Shown here piece after piece: positions 52,717 through 61,398 of a DNA stretch of 61,398 nt (position 1 is the first letter of the stretch; every line of letters begins with the position of its first letter). Both the position numbers and the translations under genes were made by a program. Source of the DNA: UBA3495 sp964629875. Lineage in GTDB: Bacteria > Chloroflexota > Dehalococcoidia > Lucifugimonadales > UBA3495. The notes under the pieces were generated by a model. It did not search any database. It worked only from the letters and a program-made list of their open reading frames with translations, and was not told the DNA's origin. The stretch lies in the NCBI GenBank assembly GCA_964629875.1, contig CAZVRK010000013.1, positions 1 to 61,398 of the forward strand, in the 5' to 3' direction.

Positions 52717-55194
52717 CTAGGAGACCACTATATTAACCAAACGTCCTGGTATATATATAGCTTTACGCACAGTATTTCCCTCTGTGTAGATCTTAACTTT
52801 AGTGCTGTTTAAAGCTAAATGTTCTGCGGTCTCCTGATCGATATCAACTGGAACATCAATTCTATCTCGCACTTTGCCATTCACCTGAACCACCAAGGTA
52901 ACCATATCCTCTGAAGCTAACTGATCATCCCATTCTGGAAATGGATTTTCGTGGATACTATATCCGTATCCATTTTTCTCCCACAGTTCTTCAGAGATAT
53001 GCGGCGCTATTGGCGCAAGCATTAGCAAAAAGCTTTTAACGCAATCTCGCCATATCTGTGAATTTATGCTCGATTCATTCCATACCTTACTCAGATGATT
53101 CGAGAACTCCATTAAAGCAGCTATAGCTGTGTTGAACTTAAATTTATCAAGTTCTACATAGCATTTTCGAATAGTCTGATGCAAAAGCTTCACCGTCTCT
53201 TTGCATTTGTCATCATCAGAAACAGTAGAGTCCAACACAGTTCCATCTCTTTCACACAAAACCCAGACTCTGTTTAGCCAACGTGCAATACCATTTATTC
53301 CAACATCGCTCCACGGTCCACCTTGATCCCAAGGCCCTATAAACATAAGAAAACACCGAACAGCATCAGCGCCTAAGTCAACGATGACATCGTCAGGATT
53401 TACCACATTTCCTCTGCTTTTACTCATCTTCTCATGATCTTCGCCAAGGATAACTCCTTGGTTAAAAAGCCTTAGGAATGGTTCGTCGAATTGCACCACG
53501 CCAGTATCTTTAAGAGCTTTAATAAAAAACCGTGAATAAAGGAGGTGCATTACAGCATGTTCTGCCCCCCCTGTATATTGGTCTACTGACATCCAATTAT
53601 GTACAGCATCAGGGTCAAATGGAGCATCAACCGAATGAGGACTCGTATATCGAAGCATGTACCAAGAGGAGTCAAAGAAAGTATCCATAGTATCAGTTTC
53701 TCTACGAGCCGCCGATTGACAATTAGGACAATCTACATTGACAAAATCCGCATTCGCGGCCAGGGGAGATTCTCCGGTGGGTGTAAAGTCCGCATCAGGA
53801 GGAAGTAGAACAGGGAGATCGTCTTCTCGCACAGGCACTATCCCACAACTGTCACAATAAATCATCGGTATGGGCGTACCCCAGTATCTCTGCCTAGATA
53901 TCAACCAATCTCTAATACGGTAAGAGATTGTTGTATGCCCCCAGCCTTTTGCTTCAATATCGGAGGATATGGCTTTTATGCCTTCCGAGTTAGTCATACC
54001 ATCATAGGCCAGCGAATTAGTCATAAATCCATCCGCAATATAAGCCTCTGTCGGCTCACTACCATCCCAGTCTATTGGGGCAATTACAGTCCTGATCGGC
54101 AATCCGAATTTCTTTGCAAAGTCAAAATCCCTAGAATCATGTGCTGGAACACCCATTACAGCCCCAGTCCCATATGTAGTCAATACATAATCAGCTGTGT
54201 ATATTGGGATTTTTTCACCATTAACCCTATTCACCGCATATGAACCTAAAAACACACCAGTCTTATCTTTATCTACAGACAGTCGATCTACCTCCGAAGC
54301 TTGTCTAGCTTTGCTAACGTACTCAGATACTTCATCCCGCATATCAGAGGTAGTCAACTCATCTACAAGAGCATGCTCCGGAGCCAAAACTAAAAACGTA
54401 ACTCCAAATATAGTGTCTATTCGAGTGGTAAATGCTCTAATTTCTGGGAGCGATACACTACAATTCTCGATATCGAAACTGATTTCCACACCGTCGCTTC
54501 GACCTATCCAATTACGCTGCATTGTTAATATTCTATCGGGCCATTCCAACAAACCTGAGAAATCTAACAGTTGTTCACAATAATCAGTTATCTTAAGAAA
54601 CCACTGTTCTAAATCTCTTCTGGTTATCTGAGTATCACAACGCTCACAAGCTCCATTCAGAACCTGTTCATTCGCCAATACGGTCTGACACGATGGACAC
54701 CACACTACAGGTGCCAGAGATCTATATGCCAGACCCTGATTAAATAGTTTAAGGAATAACCATTGGTTCCATTTATAGTACTCCGGCAAACAACAAATTA
54801 TTTCTCTATCCCAATCGTATATTGCCCCTAGAGATCTAAGTTGGCGTCTCATATTATCAATGTTGCTCATAGTCCATTCATGAGGATGAATCCCTCGACT
54901 TATTGCAGCATTTTCAGCTGGCAGGCCAAAGGCATCGAACCCTATCGGATGCAGAACATTGTATCCCTGCATCCGCTTGAAACGCGCATGACAATCAGCA
55001 GGAGCCATAGCGTACCAGTGGCCTATGTGCAAATCACCCGAAGGATACGGATACATTGTCATCTCATACCATTTAGGTCTATCCGCAGAATCGGATACTT
55101 TATGCATGGCATCCCTTTCCCATCGTTCTTGCCATTTTGCGTCCATTTCTGAAGGGTCATATCTAAGTTCAACTTGTCTGGAGTTAGTAGACAT
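52717..55194 (-). CDS. leuS: Leucyl-tRNA synthetase
   Basis: Class I synthetase, 825 residues, charging tRNA-Leu. HIGH motif is HIGHWYAM near residue 57 and KMSKS is in HEKMSKSRGN near residue 590. The CP1 editing domain is inserted between, with the T-rich region TTRIDTIFGVTFLV. The zinc-binding CxxC pairs (WCPSCQTVLANE and ACERCDTQ) lie in the expected insertion. The C-terminus with VVQVNGKVRDRIDVP is the tRNA-binding domain. Confidence 0.96.
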   Translation of the reverse strand: MSTNSRQVELRYDPSEMDAKWQERWERDAMHKVSDSADRPKWYEMTMYPYPSGDLHIGHWYAMAPADCHARFKRMQGYNVLHPIGFDAFGLPAENAAISRGIHPHEWTMSNIDNMRRQLRSLGAIYDWDREIICCLPEYYKWNQWLFLKLFNQGLAYRSLAPVVWCPSCQTVLANEQVLNGACERCDTQITRRDLEQWFLKITDYCEQLLDFSGLLEWPDRILTMQRNWIGRSDGVEISFDIENCSVSLPEIRAFTTRIDTIFGVTFLVLAPEHALVDELTTSDMRDEVSEYVSKARQASEVDRLSVDKDKTGVFLGSYAVNRVNGEKIPIYTADYVLTTYGTGAVMGVPAHDSRDFDFAKKFGLPIRTVIAPIDWDGSEPTEAYIADGFMTNSLAYDGMTNSEGIKAISSDIEAKGWGHTTISYRIRDWLISRQRYWGTPIPMIYCDSCGIVPVREDDLPVLLPPDADFTPTGESPLAANADFVNVDCPNCQSAARRETDTMDTFFDSSWYMLRYTSPHSVDAPFDPDAVHNWMSVDQYTGGAEHAVMHLLYSRFFIKALKDTGVVQFDEPFLRLFNQGVILGEDHEKMSKSRGNVVNPDDVIVDLGADAVRCFLMFIGPWDQGGPWSDVGINGIARWLNRVWVLCERDGTVLDSTVSDDDKCKETVKLLHQTIRKCYVELDKFKFNTAIAALMEFSNHLSKVWNESSINSQIWRDCVKSFLLMLAPIAPHISEELWEKNGYGYSIHENPFPEWDDQLASEDMVTLVVQVNGKVRDRIDVPVDIDQETAEHLALNSTKVKIYTEGNTVRKAIYIPGRLVNIVVS

Positions 55195-55233
55195 TCTTAA
55201 CTACCTCTAATCACTTACCGGTACAGAGCTTAC

Positions 55234-55263
55234 AGTATACAAAACCTACTAGGCCCTTGTCTT
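55234..55263 (-). promoter_or_regulatory. Putative promoter for leuS
   Basis: Minus strand AAGACA (55263-55258) and TATACT (55239-55234), 18-bp spacer, about 40 bases upstream of the leuS start. Confidence 0.4.
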
Positions 55264-55296
55264 TCGTATATCTGATCAAATAAGCTTTTAGGTGCA

Positions 55297-55325
55297 TTGA
55301 CATAAGCTATGCAAATCAATAGAAT
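55297..55325 (+). promoter_or_regulatory. Promoter upstream of trkH
   Basis: TTGACA (55297-55302), 17-bp spacer, TAGAAT (55320-55325). Initiation near 55332 would give a leader of about 138 bases before the trkH TTG start. The leader holds a GGTTA-CTCAAA-TAACC hairpin near 55384 but no riboswitch I can name. Confidence 0.65.
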
Positions 55326-55469
55326 CCCGGTGTACAGACCATGGCTCGCTGGAGTGCGATATAAAAGCTCAAAGTCTGACAAAAGGTTACTCAAATAACC
55401 ATACTGAATTATGGACGTAGGCCTGAAATCCAATCGGATAGCGTCTTATATTTAGTGGAGATCTTTTAA

Positions 55470-56906
55470 TTGGACGCAAATCGCCCTAGGCGGCCAAGAG
55501 ACGTCGTTGTGAGGCAACCAAGGACAGATCAGCTAGAACCAACTATAGCTGAAGAGCTGCCCTACCGTCACCCGCATAGGATAGTCACAACCCCATTCGT
55601 ATTAGCTATAGGGTTTGCCTTATTTATTCTCTTAACCGCTTTTCTATTACTCCTCCCAATATCAAACACTACAAATGATTTCACTGAATTTGACACGGCA
55701 TTTTTCACAGCCACATCAGCCGTAACAGTTACAGGGCACATCGTTGTAAATACATCCTCCTATTGGAGTACATTTGGACAGATTGTAATTTTTGCTTCAA
55801 TGTTAATTGGCGGACTCAGTTTTATGGCTATAGCTACGTTTATATTGGCTCTTATTGGCCAAAGATCCAGCCTGTCAGAGCGTTTAATGATTCGAGAAGC
55901 AATGGGATTAGACAAGCTTATAGGATTACGAAAAATCGCCCGCAACATCGTCCTAATAGCCTTATTAGTGTACATAATTGGAGCCTTTTGCATCTTCTGG
56001 AGGATTAAGGGTCTGGACGAAATGGGGTTTTGGGAATCCAGCTGGCAATCATTATTCCTATCCGTCTCAGCTTTTAACAACGCAGGTTTCTCAATACTCC
56101 CCGACTCAATAGCGGAGCCTGGATTACATCGCATTGCCTCAGACAGCTATCTCCTGGGGTTTGTAATGGTATTGATAATATTAGGATGTATAGGCTGGAC
56201 CGTACTAGTGGATATTTATAAAGAACGTAGATTTTCGCGATTCAGCTTGAACACCAAACTAGTAATAGTGACGACTATCTCGCTATATATCTTCGGTGCT
56301 GCCGTGTTCTTCTTAGCTGAATTATCAAACACTATGCTTGAAGTAAACCTATGGGACAAACTTGTATCAGCATCATTCCATTCTATTAGCGGTCGCACCG
56401 CTGGTTTCTCTATAGTAGATTTCAGTGAAACTGGAGATTTCACCAAATTAGTATATCCAGCGCTCATGTTTATAGGGGGAGCATCCGGATCAGTAGCAGG
56501 CGGGATAAAGGTAAATACCTTTGCTGTAATCATTGCCGTAGTAATATCATCCATTCGAAGCCGTCCCAGAGCAGAGGCTTTCGGAAGAGAAATCGCTAAC
56601 GCCCAAGTACTAAGAGCCATAACAGTAGCAGTACTAGGAGTTGTGTTCTTGCTCATCATCGTGCCTACGCTTACAATCACGGATCCAGATATACCCTTCC
56701 TAAATCTGCTATTTGACGCAGTATCAGCATTCAGTACTAATGGTACATCTACCGGCATTGTCCCAGACCTAAGCATTCCTGGAAAAATCATCTTTATGCT
56801 GGCTATGTTTATTGGAAGGTTAGGACCACTTACCTTAGCTCTAGCGCTGGTCCCTAGTGAACAAACCTTGTATCGCTTTGCCCAGGAACGGGTTACAATA
56901 GGGTAG
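55470..56906 (+). CDS. trkH: TrkH/KtrB-family potassium channel subunit
   Basis: Potassium uptake protein of the TrkH/KtrB superfamily, 478 residues, membrane. The four selectivity P-loops can be read: TATSAVTVTGHIVV, VSAFNNAGFSIL, SISGRTAGFSIV and VSAFSTNGTSTGIV. The N-terminal about 40 residues are basic and hydrophilic. The start is TTG 55470, with GGAG 9 bases upstream. It is followed at 13 bases by a TrkA-type gate regulator. Two further TrkA-like genes and a USP lie downstream behind a separate promoter. Confidence 0.92.
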   Translation: MDANRPRRPRDVVVRQPRTDQLEPTIAEELPYRHPHRIVTTPFVLAIGFALFILLTAFLLLLPISNTTNDFTEFDTAFFTATSAVTVTGHIVVNTSSYWSTFGQIVIFASMLIGGLSFMAIATFILALIGQRSSLSERLMIREAMGLDKLIGLRKIARNIVLIALLVYIIGAFCIFWRIKGLDEMGFWESSWQSLFLSVSAFNNAGFSILPDSIAEPGLHRIASDSYLLGFVMVLIILGCIGWTVLVDIYKERRFSRFSLNTKLVIVTTISLYIFGAAVFFLAELSNTMLEVNLWDKLVSASFHSISGRTAGFSIVDFSETGDFTKLVYPALMFIGGASGSVAGGIKVNTFAVIIAVVISSIRSRPRAEAFGREIANAQVLRAITVAVLGVVFLLIIVPTLTITDPDIPFLNLLFDAVSAFSTNGTSTGIVPDLSIPGKIIFMLAMFIGRLGPLTLALALVPSEQTLYRFAQERVTIG

Positions 56907-56919
56907 TCGGAGGATAGTC

Positions 56920-57615
56920 ATGAAAAAACAGGTGTGTGTCGTCGGGATGGGTAGATTCGGCGCCACTGTGTGTCGCGAATTATATCAGTCAGGACACGAT
57001 GTATTAGCACTTGACAACTCAGACACAAAGATCCAAGAGATGCTCGGACAAGTCACTTATGCTGTTACAGCTGATGCAACTAATGAATCTGTCCTCAGAG
57101 AACTTGGGGTGGACGAATTCGACGTCGGAATAGTCGCCCTGGGCAGCGAAAACATTCAGGCCAGCATCCTAATCACAGTACTATTAAAAAGCCTCAGGAT
57201 CCCATTCATAGTAAGCCGTGCCGCTGACCAACTCCACGGAGACACACTAGAACGAGTAGGGGCAGACAAAGTAGTGTATCCGGAGATGGAAAGCGCCACT
57301 CGAGTGGCACATATAGACTTTAATTCCGGAGTATTAGATCACATGGCACTAGCCCCTGGCACCGGAATAAGCAAAATCACACCACCTGAAGAATTCTTCC
57401 GAAACACATTAGATGAAGTGGGCCTAGGCGGCCCAAATAGCAAGTATGGGTTGGTCGCTCTAGCAATAAGGCGCGGCCGAAATTACATATTAAATCCATC
57501 TCGCGACGAGACCATACAACCTGGAGATCAATTGATTTTAGCAGGGCGAGATGACCGAGTCAGTCGGCTTAACGATGAAGTCAAAGGGCATGTCAAAAAT
57601 CAGCCAGAAGAGTGA
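56920..57615 (+). CDS. trkA: TrkA-family potassium uptake regulator
   Basis: Cytoplasmic gating ring subunit, 231 residues, binding NAD(H) or ATP/ADP. The RCK_N Rossmann motif CVVGMGRFGATVCREL with Asp in LALDNSD is intact. The C-terminal RCK_C domain starts around residue 145 and ends with LAGRDDRVSRLND. It is encoded 13 bases after trkH, so the pair is likely the functional KtrAB/TrkAH channel. Confidence 0.92.
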   Translation: MKKQVCVVGMGRFGATVCRELYQSGHDVLALDNSDTKIQEMLGQVTYAVTADATNESVLRELGVDEFDVGIVALGSENIQASILITVLLKSLRIPFIVSRAADQLHGDTLERVGADKVVYPEMESATRVAHIDFNSGVLDHMALAPGTGISKITPPEEFFRNTLDEVGLGGPNSKYGLVALAIRRGRNYILNPSRDETIQPGDQLILAGRDDRVSRLNDEVKGHVKNQPEE

Positions 57616-57642
57616 TTTCCTTAAAATTCTAGTATAGGACAG

Positions 57643-57672
57643 TTGAAAATTCAGTGCCTTAGTCTTTATAAT
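57643..57672 (+). promoter_or_regulatory. Promoter for the usp-trkA-trkA-pheA unit
   Basis: TTGAAA (57643-57648), 18-bp spacer, TATAAT (57667-57672), with the usp ATG 41 bases downstream. It suggests that the second set of TrkA-like genes is transcribed separately from trkH. Confidence 0.6.
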
Positions 57673-57713
57673 CTGGCATTGAAACCTAATCTTTACAGTT
57701 TATACCAGCATAT

Positions 57714-58166
57714 ATGCATTTTAATGGCAAACGAATTCTTGTACCGGTAGACGGGAGCACTGCAGCAGACAATGCTTTCAGATGGGCCTGCCAAATTGCC
57801 AAACATTCTAAGGCAGAATTGCACGCTATATACGTCGATGAAATCCCCTTAGAGTTGTCGATAGATGCTCAATTCACAGGCGAGGATAATAGCGGAGAAC
57901 ATATTCTTCATCGCATAGAAAAGATCGCCGAGGAAGAAAAGTGCAAAGTAAAAGCACAGTTACTAAAAGCTCGCCATTCTGGACCTGCAATCGTTTTAGA
58001 AGCTTCAGACAGGCAAATGGAAATGATAATCTTGGGCTCCCCCATACAGAATTCAGTAACTCTAAATAGCATTTCCAATCTCGGCATATATCTGCTTAAA
58101 CATGCTCACTGTCAGGTTATAATCTGGCGCGAAAACTTGGAAATCTCAGCGTTGAGTACAAGTTAG
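57714..58166 (+). CDS. Universal stress protein UspA-family
   Basis: A 150-residue single USP domain. The N-terminal KRILVPVDGSTAADNAFRWAC and the C-terminal VVIWRENLE-type end fit; the ATP-binding GxxGSxxxx(S/T) motif is not clear (LGSPIQNSVTLNSI). Usp domains in potassium uptake loci often act as regulators. It is followed after one base by a TrkA-N gene. It is the first gene of the probable operon. Confidence 0.85.
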   Translation: MHFNGKRILVPVDGSTAADNAFRWACQIAKHSKAELHAIYVDEIPLELSIDAQFTGEDNSGEHILHRIEKIAEEEKCKVKAQLLKARHSGPAIVLEASDRQMEMIILGSPIQNSVTLNSISNLGIYLLKHAHCQVIIWRENLEISALSTS

Positions 58167-58167
58167 C

Positions 58168-58566
58168 ATGGAGGCAGTCATCTATGGCGGAGGTGTTCTT
58201 GGGGGCATGCTAGTTCCCCACCTAGTCCAATGCGGGTATCAAGTCACTATAATTGACACTGATCCCGAGTTTCTGGAATCAGTACAGTTAGACTCTTCAG
58301 TAAATACTATATGGTTGCAAGATTCTATGATGCAGGATTATCTTGAAGATGCGAGAGTAGATATTGCTGAACTCTTCATAGCTATATCAGCGAATGATCA
58401 TGCTAATCTGTTAGAAGCTCAAACCGCGGCAACTATATACAACGTACAAAATGTCATGTGTCTGGTCGAAGACCCACAATTACAGCATCTCTTTAGTGAC
58501 CAAGGCATCAAAATAGTTGGATCATCTTTATTAGCAATATTTCAAGATATCGAAACAAACTTATAA
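58168..58566 (+). CDS. TrkA N-domain-only protein
   Basis: A 132-residue protein that is a lone RCK_N Rossmann domain. GGGVLGGMLVPHL and the acidic strand end IDTDPEF fit NAD binding. It lacks the RCK_C domain of the gene at 56920 and of the next gene. It may pair with the following two-domain protein to build a mixed gating ring, or act as a free regulator. Overlapping context with usp and trkA suggests an operon. Confidence 0.8.
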   Translation: MEAVIYGGGVLGGMLVPHLVQCGYQVTIIDTDPEFLESVQLDSSVNTIWLQDSMMQDYLEDARVDIAELFIAISANDHANLLEAQTAATIYNVQNVMCLVEDPQLQHLFSDQGIKIVGSSLLAIFQDIETNL

Positions 58567-58580
58567 AACTGATCGAAAAA

Positions 58581-59243
58581 ATGTATATATTAATCATAGG
58601 CTGCAGCACAATCGGTTACCATCTGGCAAAATCACTGCTAGCGGCAGGTCACGAAATCACCATAGTCGAAAAAAATCCAGTTCGTAGTACATTAATGTGG
58701 GACGAATTTGGAAGCATTGTTATACAAGGAGATGGCACAAACCCACAAACATTGCAATCAGCCGGCGCAGCAAGGGCGGATTCATTTATCGCAGTGACAG
58801 GATCCGATGAAATAAACCTCATTGCTTCTCAAATTGCTAAAAATAAATTCGGAGTTAAAAACACCATTTCACTGGTAAAAGACACTAAGAATGAACAACT
58901 CTTCCATATGCTGGGCGTCGATTCCGTTATAAACTCAACTCACCACATCGTTGCCAGTATAGAAGAAACCATTCCGGACAAACCACTTTTACATCTTGCC
59001 CAATCCAAAATACCTGGATTAGAACTAATAAGCATATCTATACCACAAGATTCTTCTATTGTAGGACGATCTATTAAGGAAATAGAGTTGCCCCCACACA
59101 GCTTCATTGCGATTGTTATGAAAGATAACCGAGCGGAACCTCCAATAGACGACTTGATAATTGAGGCCCATGATGAAATCATAGCAGTCACAACAGCAGA
59201 TGAGGAGACTGTTATGTACGAAATATTGACTGGAGTCCTATGA
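58581..59243 (+). CDS. TrkA-family protein (RCK_N plus RCK_C)
   Basis: 220 residues with an RCK_N domain (LIIGCSTIGYHLAKSLL) and an RCK_C domain (about 140-220, SISIPQDSSIVGRSIKEIELP). The Rossmann glycine motif is altered: GCSTIG instead of GxGxxG, with Glu following in the acidic position. Nucleotide binding may therefore differ from that of the first TrkA. It overlaps pheA by 4 bases. Confidence 0.85.
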   Translation: MYILIIGCSTIGYHLAKSLLAAGHEITIVEKNPVRSTLMWDEFGSIVIQGDGTNPQTLQSAGAARADSFIAVTGSDEINLIASQIAKNKFGVKNTISLVKDTKNEQLFHMLGVDSVINSTHHIVASIEETIPDKPLLHLAQSKIPGLELISISIPQDSSIVGRSIKEIELPPHSFIAIVMKDNRAEPPIDDLIIEAHDEIIAVTTADEETVMYEILTGVL

Positions 59244-60076
59244 CTTTATATAAAACTATAGGTTTCTTGGGTCCTATTGGCACATATACAGAACAAGCGG
59301 CCTTATTATATTCATCTGACAGTACATTGACCCCTCTACCTACCATAATAGCCGTTGGAGACGCGGTAGTATCCGGAGAAACTGATCAAGGGATAGTCCC
59401 TATTGAAAACAGTCTAGAAGGATCAGTCACGTACACCCTAGATCTGCTGATTAGTCAATCAGGGCTATCCATATACGATGAAATCGTAATACCTATTGAA
59501 CATTATCTTATGGCATCTCCAGGTACTAAAAGCGCAGATATATCTATAATATATTCCCACCCACAAGCATTAGCGCAATGTAGAACGTTTTTACATTCGC
59601 AGTATCCCAATGCGCAACAAATAGCCTCCCTTAGCACAGTAGCAGCAGTCACTGACATGAAAAACAATCCCACCGGAGCTGCAGCCATTGCACCTTTCAG
59701 AGCATCTGAACTTCATGACGTAGACATAATTGGGCAAAATATACAAGACAACGCTAATAACTTAACCAGATTTGTGGTATTAAGCAGGACAGACCATACC
59801 GTTACCGGCAACGATAAAACATCTATATGCTTTGCATTTAGTTCAGATTCGCCAGGATCGTTATATGGAACATTAGGAGAATTCGCTCATAGATCCATAA
59901 ATTTAACCAAAGTAGAGTCTCGCCCAACTAAAGAATCATTGGGACAATACATTTTTTTGATAGATTGTGATGGACATAGAGAAGACCCCACAGTGAAAGA
60001 AGCTCTAGATGCAGTATCATCTAAAGTAAGCTCATTAAAAATATTAGGATCTTACCCAAAATGGAACCTGGTTTAG
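59240..60076 (+). CDS. pheA: Prephenate dehydratase
   Basis: Converts prephenate to phenylpyruvate for phenylalanine. The 278-residue protein has the catalytic pattern IGFLGPIGTYTEQAA, IVPIENSLEGSV, HPQALAQCRTFL and NLTRFVVL, and a C-terminal ACT domain with KVESRPTKESLGQYIFLID. The ACT domain suggests feedback control by Phe. There is no fused chorismate mutase. It starts inside the stop of the preceding TrkA gene, so co-translation is likely, though it is functionally unrelated. Confidence 0.94.
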   Translation: MTLYKTIGFLGPIGTYTEQAALLYSSDSTLTPLPTIIAVGDAVVSGETDQGIVPIENSLEGSVTYTLDLLISQSGLSIYDEIVIPIEHYLMASPGTKSADISIIYSHPQALAQCRTFLHSQYPNAQQIASLSTVAAVTDMKNNPTGAAAIAPFRASELHDVDIIGQNIQDNANNLTRFVVLSRTDHTVTGNDKTSICFAFSSDSPGSLYGTLGEFAHRSINLTKVESRPTKESLGQYIFLIDCDGHREDPTVKEALDAVSSKVSSLKILGSYPKWNLV

Positions 60077-60091
60077 TATAGTATTTATCGG

Positions 60092-61398
60092 TTAAGGCAA
60101 GACACGATATACAGTAGTTCCCTCATTATCGAAGACACTCTCTAGGAAACCGTCGGTGACCATATCATCAAACTTCTGCAATCCATTCTGGGTATAATGA
60201 ATTCTTTCTAATGGACCGACCACAATGTATGTTACGTGGTAATCTTTTAAAAGGTCTAACGTTTTATAAATCATAGTAGTGTTGTAAATATCACTAATTA
60301 CAACCTTCCGCTTATTAATTTCTGATATAGAATCATTTCTCTGCTGCATTTGATGCCAAGGCCATCCTAGAATAGTCGGCAACCCTGTGTTAGAAGATAT
60401 CCTCGAACTCCAGTGATATTGCTCATCATGTGCCTCTAATACTACTGGCGTACCACTAACATTCTTCTGCAACCAACGTATCGCTTCATGATCAGAATTT
60501 AATTCTATAGCCTTATCCTTTTCTACGTGACCAGATGTAATCATGTATGCAGAGCCATCTAGACCTATGTACTTGGCATCAAATCTATCTTGAACTCGGG
60601 CTATGGTACCGAATATTGGATAAGTGATACCTCCGAAGATAAGAAGTATTACCACAGTCAACATACATCGATGCACCCACAATTTTATGCTGGACGAATA
60701 TCGCCTTTGGACTAGATACCACAGCATGAAACCAGCTGACAAACTATAAAAGATCCAAACATGAATATAGAACTTGAATAGTGTATTCATCCTACCGATA
60801 TCATTATTAAATCGAAGAATTTCTACGCCCAACGCGATAGCGGAACCCATAGCCAAAAGAATCACGGCGAATATAACTGATCTATCTTCAGGCGTGTGAG
60901 GCGATCGATTAAGTATATAGAGGATTGCGAATTCTAATATGAATAGATTTATAGCCCCTGTGTAGTAACCGATGAATATAAGATATGCAGGGGCAACGAT
61001 TAGCATGATCAAGATAATATATTTGCACCATTGATTATGCACTACATCCATAAACTCTAGTACTCTACGATGTTTTATTCCCTTTCCATCTGCAAACGCC
61101 TGGTCGAAAATGAACCACCCGATTATAGACAAAAACAAAGCATAAATTACTAAGTAGCTTAAGAGAGGTGTTTTCCATGAACCGAAAGATATCCCTGCCC
61201 CATACGTTTCATACGAATTCCAAAACGGCCAGAATGCGATTACACTCCACCCAATAACTGAAGCAGTTATTAAAAAGAAACATAAAACTCTCGACCATAC
61301 AAGCCAATCTCTATAATAGACCGCGACCGCAACCGTAGAAATTATAATTAGCAAATAAGACGGATAATCCCAACTATTAATTGCCCAAAGACTGCCTA
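60092..61398 (-). CDS. DUF2298 membrane protein (Chlor_Arch_YYY), C-terminal part
   Basis: A large polytopic membrane protein that continues past the right edge; about 435 residues are visible. The upstream in-frame stretch to the window edge reads GSLWAINSWDYPSYLL, a motif of the family, so the start at 61354 (TTG) is not the real start. At least seven hydrophobic segments are followed by a soluble C-terminal domain (about the last 140 residues, IRWLQKNVSGTPVVLEAH, ILGWPWHQMQQR). The family is found mainly in Chloroflexota and archaea and resembles GT-C glycosyltransferases. No function is assigned. Confidence 0.85.
   Translation of the reverse strand, partial: GSLWAINSWDYPSYLLIIISTVAVAVYYRDWLVWSRVLCFFLITASVIGWSVIAFWPFWNSYETYGAGISFGSWKTPLLSYLVIYALFLSIIGWFIFDQAFADGKGIKHRRVLEFMDVVHNQWCKYIILIMLIVAPAYLIFIGYYTGAINLFILEFAILYILNRSPHTPEDRSVIFAVILLAMGSAIALGVEILRFNNDIGRMNTLFKFYIHVWIFYSLSAGFMLWYLVQRRYSSSIKLWVHRCMLTVVILLIFGGITYPIFGTIARVQDRFDAKYIGLDGSAYMITSGHVEKDKAIELNSDHEAIRWLQKNVSGTPVVLEAHDEQYHWSSRISSNTGLPTILGWPWHQMQQRNDSISEINKRKVVISDIYNTTMIYKTLDLLKDYHVTYIVVGPLERIHYTQNGLQKFDDMVTDGFLESVFDNEGTTVYRVLP

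Noticed and set aside
55326..55469. Riboswitch (c-di-AMP type) in the trkH leader
   Set aside because: I found none of the conserved ydaO motifs; only a small hairpin is visible.

Overview
The window reads as a chromosomal segment of a bacterium of the phylum Chloroflexota, most plausibly a marine Dehalococcoidia/SAR202-like lineage. This is inferred from gene content, not from a database search. The clues are two luciferase-like (probably F420-dependent) oxidoreductases, a long Alu-type SRP RNA, a DUF2298 (Chlor_Arch_YYY) membrane protein, an XdhC/MobA-like pair for molybdenum hydroxylases, an inositol-phospholipid gene set, and an anaerobic-type cobalamin operon. DNA is AT-rich by eye, genes are tightly packed with frequent ATGA overlaps, and TTG/GTG starts are common. 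I see no insertion sequence, prophage, CRISPR array or integrase; the segment looks like stable core genome.

Layout. 1-5.4 kb: truncated rny (minus), then dnaJ, prmA, a divergent protein-kinase-like gene and a PP2C phosphatase (plus). 5.5-9.9 kb: ino1, a PimA-like GT4 glycosyltransferase and a CDP-alcohol phosphatidyltransferase form a phosphatidylinositol-type lipid unit, followed by ribH and a first LLM oxidoreductase. 9.9-11.7 kb: a sugar nucleotidyltransferase, tRNA-Gln and a nitrilase-fold hydrolase behind a perfect palindrome. 11.7-19.1 kb: ruvX-alaS, a small SWIM zinc-finger protein, fabF, folC and an NAD(P)-binding epimerase. 19.2-23.4 kb: a second LLM oxidoreductase with an apparent non-AUG start, a radical SAM protein with four 29-residue C-terminal repeats, and a second fabF. 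23.4-29.7 kb: rsmA-ispE-lgt downstream of the SRP RNA gene, galU, a DinB-like protein and lepA. 29.8-37 kb: an OppF/OppD ATPase pair, tRNA-Leu and tRNA-Lys, small proteins, an MFS transporter, rnhA, a MobA-like protein and XdhC. 37-43 kb: an inactive-looking GATase, gyrA with a long hairpin after it, an alpha/beta hydrolase, a flavin reductase and a BtuF-like corrinoid-binding protein. 43.2-51.3 kb: cobalamin operon cbiC-cbiX-cbiD-cbiT-cbiL-cbiF-cbiG-cbiH plus an HpcH/HpaI aldolase, led by a cobalamin riboswitch and a terminator hairpin. 51.4-61.4 kb: aroA, leuS, TrkH/TrkA potassium uptake with a UspA protein and two more TrkA-like proteins, pheA and the C-terminal part of a DUF2298 membrane protein.

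How the parts fit together. The cobalamin operon makes the corrin ring and is probably switched off by B12. The nearby BtuF-like protein may handle corrinoid, and the radical SAM protein belongs to a class in which some members use B12. XdhC and the MobA-like protein mature xanthine-dehydrogenase-family enzymes whose structural genes are not here. RibH feeds flavin supply for the LLM oxidoreductases and the flavin reductase.

Points most worth a second look: the 4 x 29-residue repeat tail on the radical SAM protein, the non-AUG start of the second LLM gene, a GATase-like protein that has lost catalytic Cys and His, a Cys-rich insertion in CbiX, the kinase/PP2C pair, the operator-like palindrome at 10790-10817, and two very small membrane proteins.
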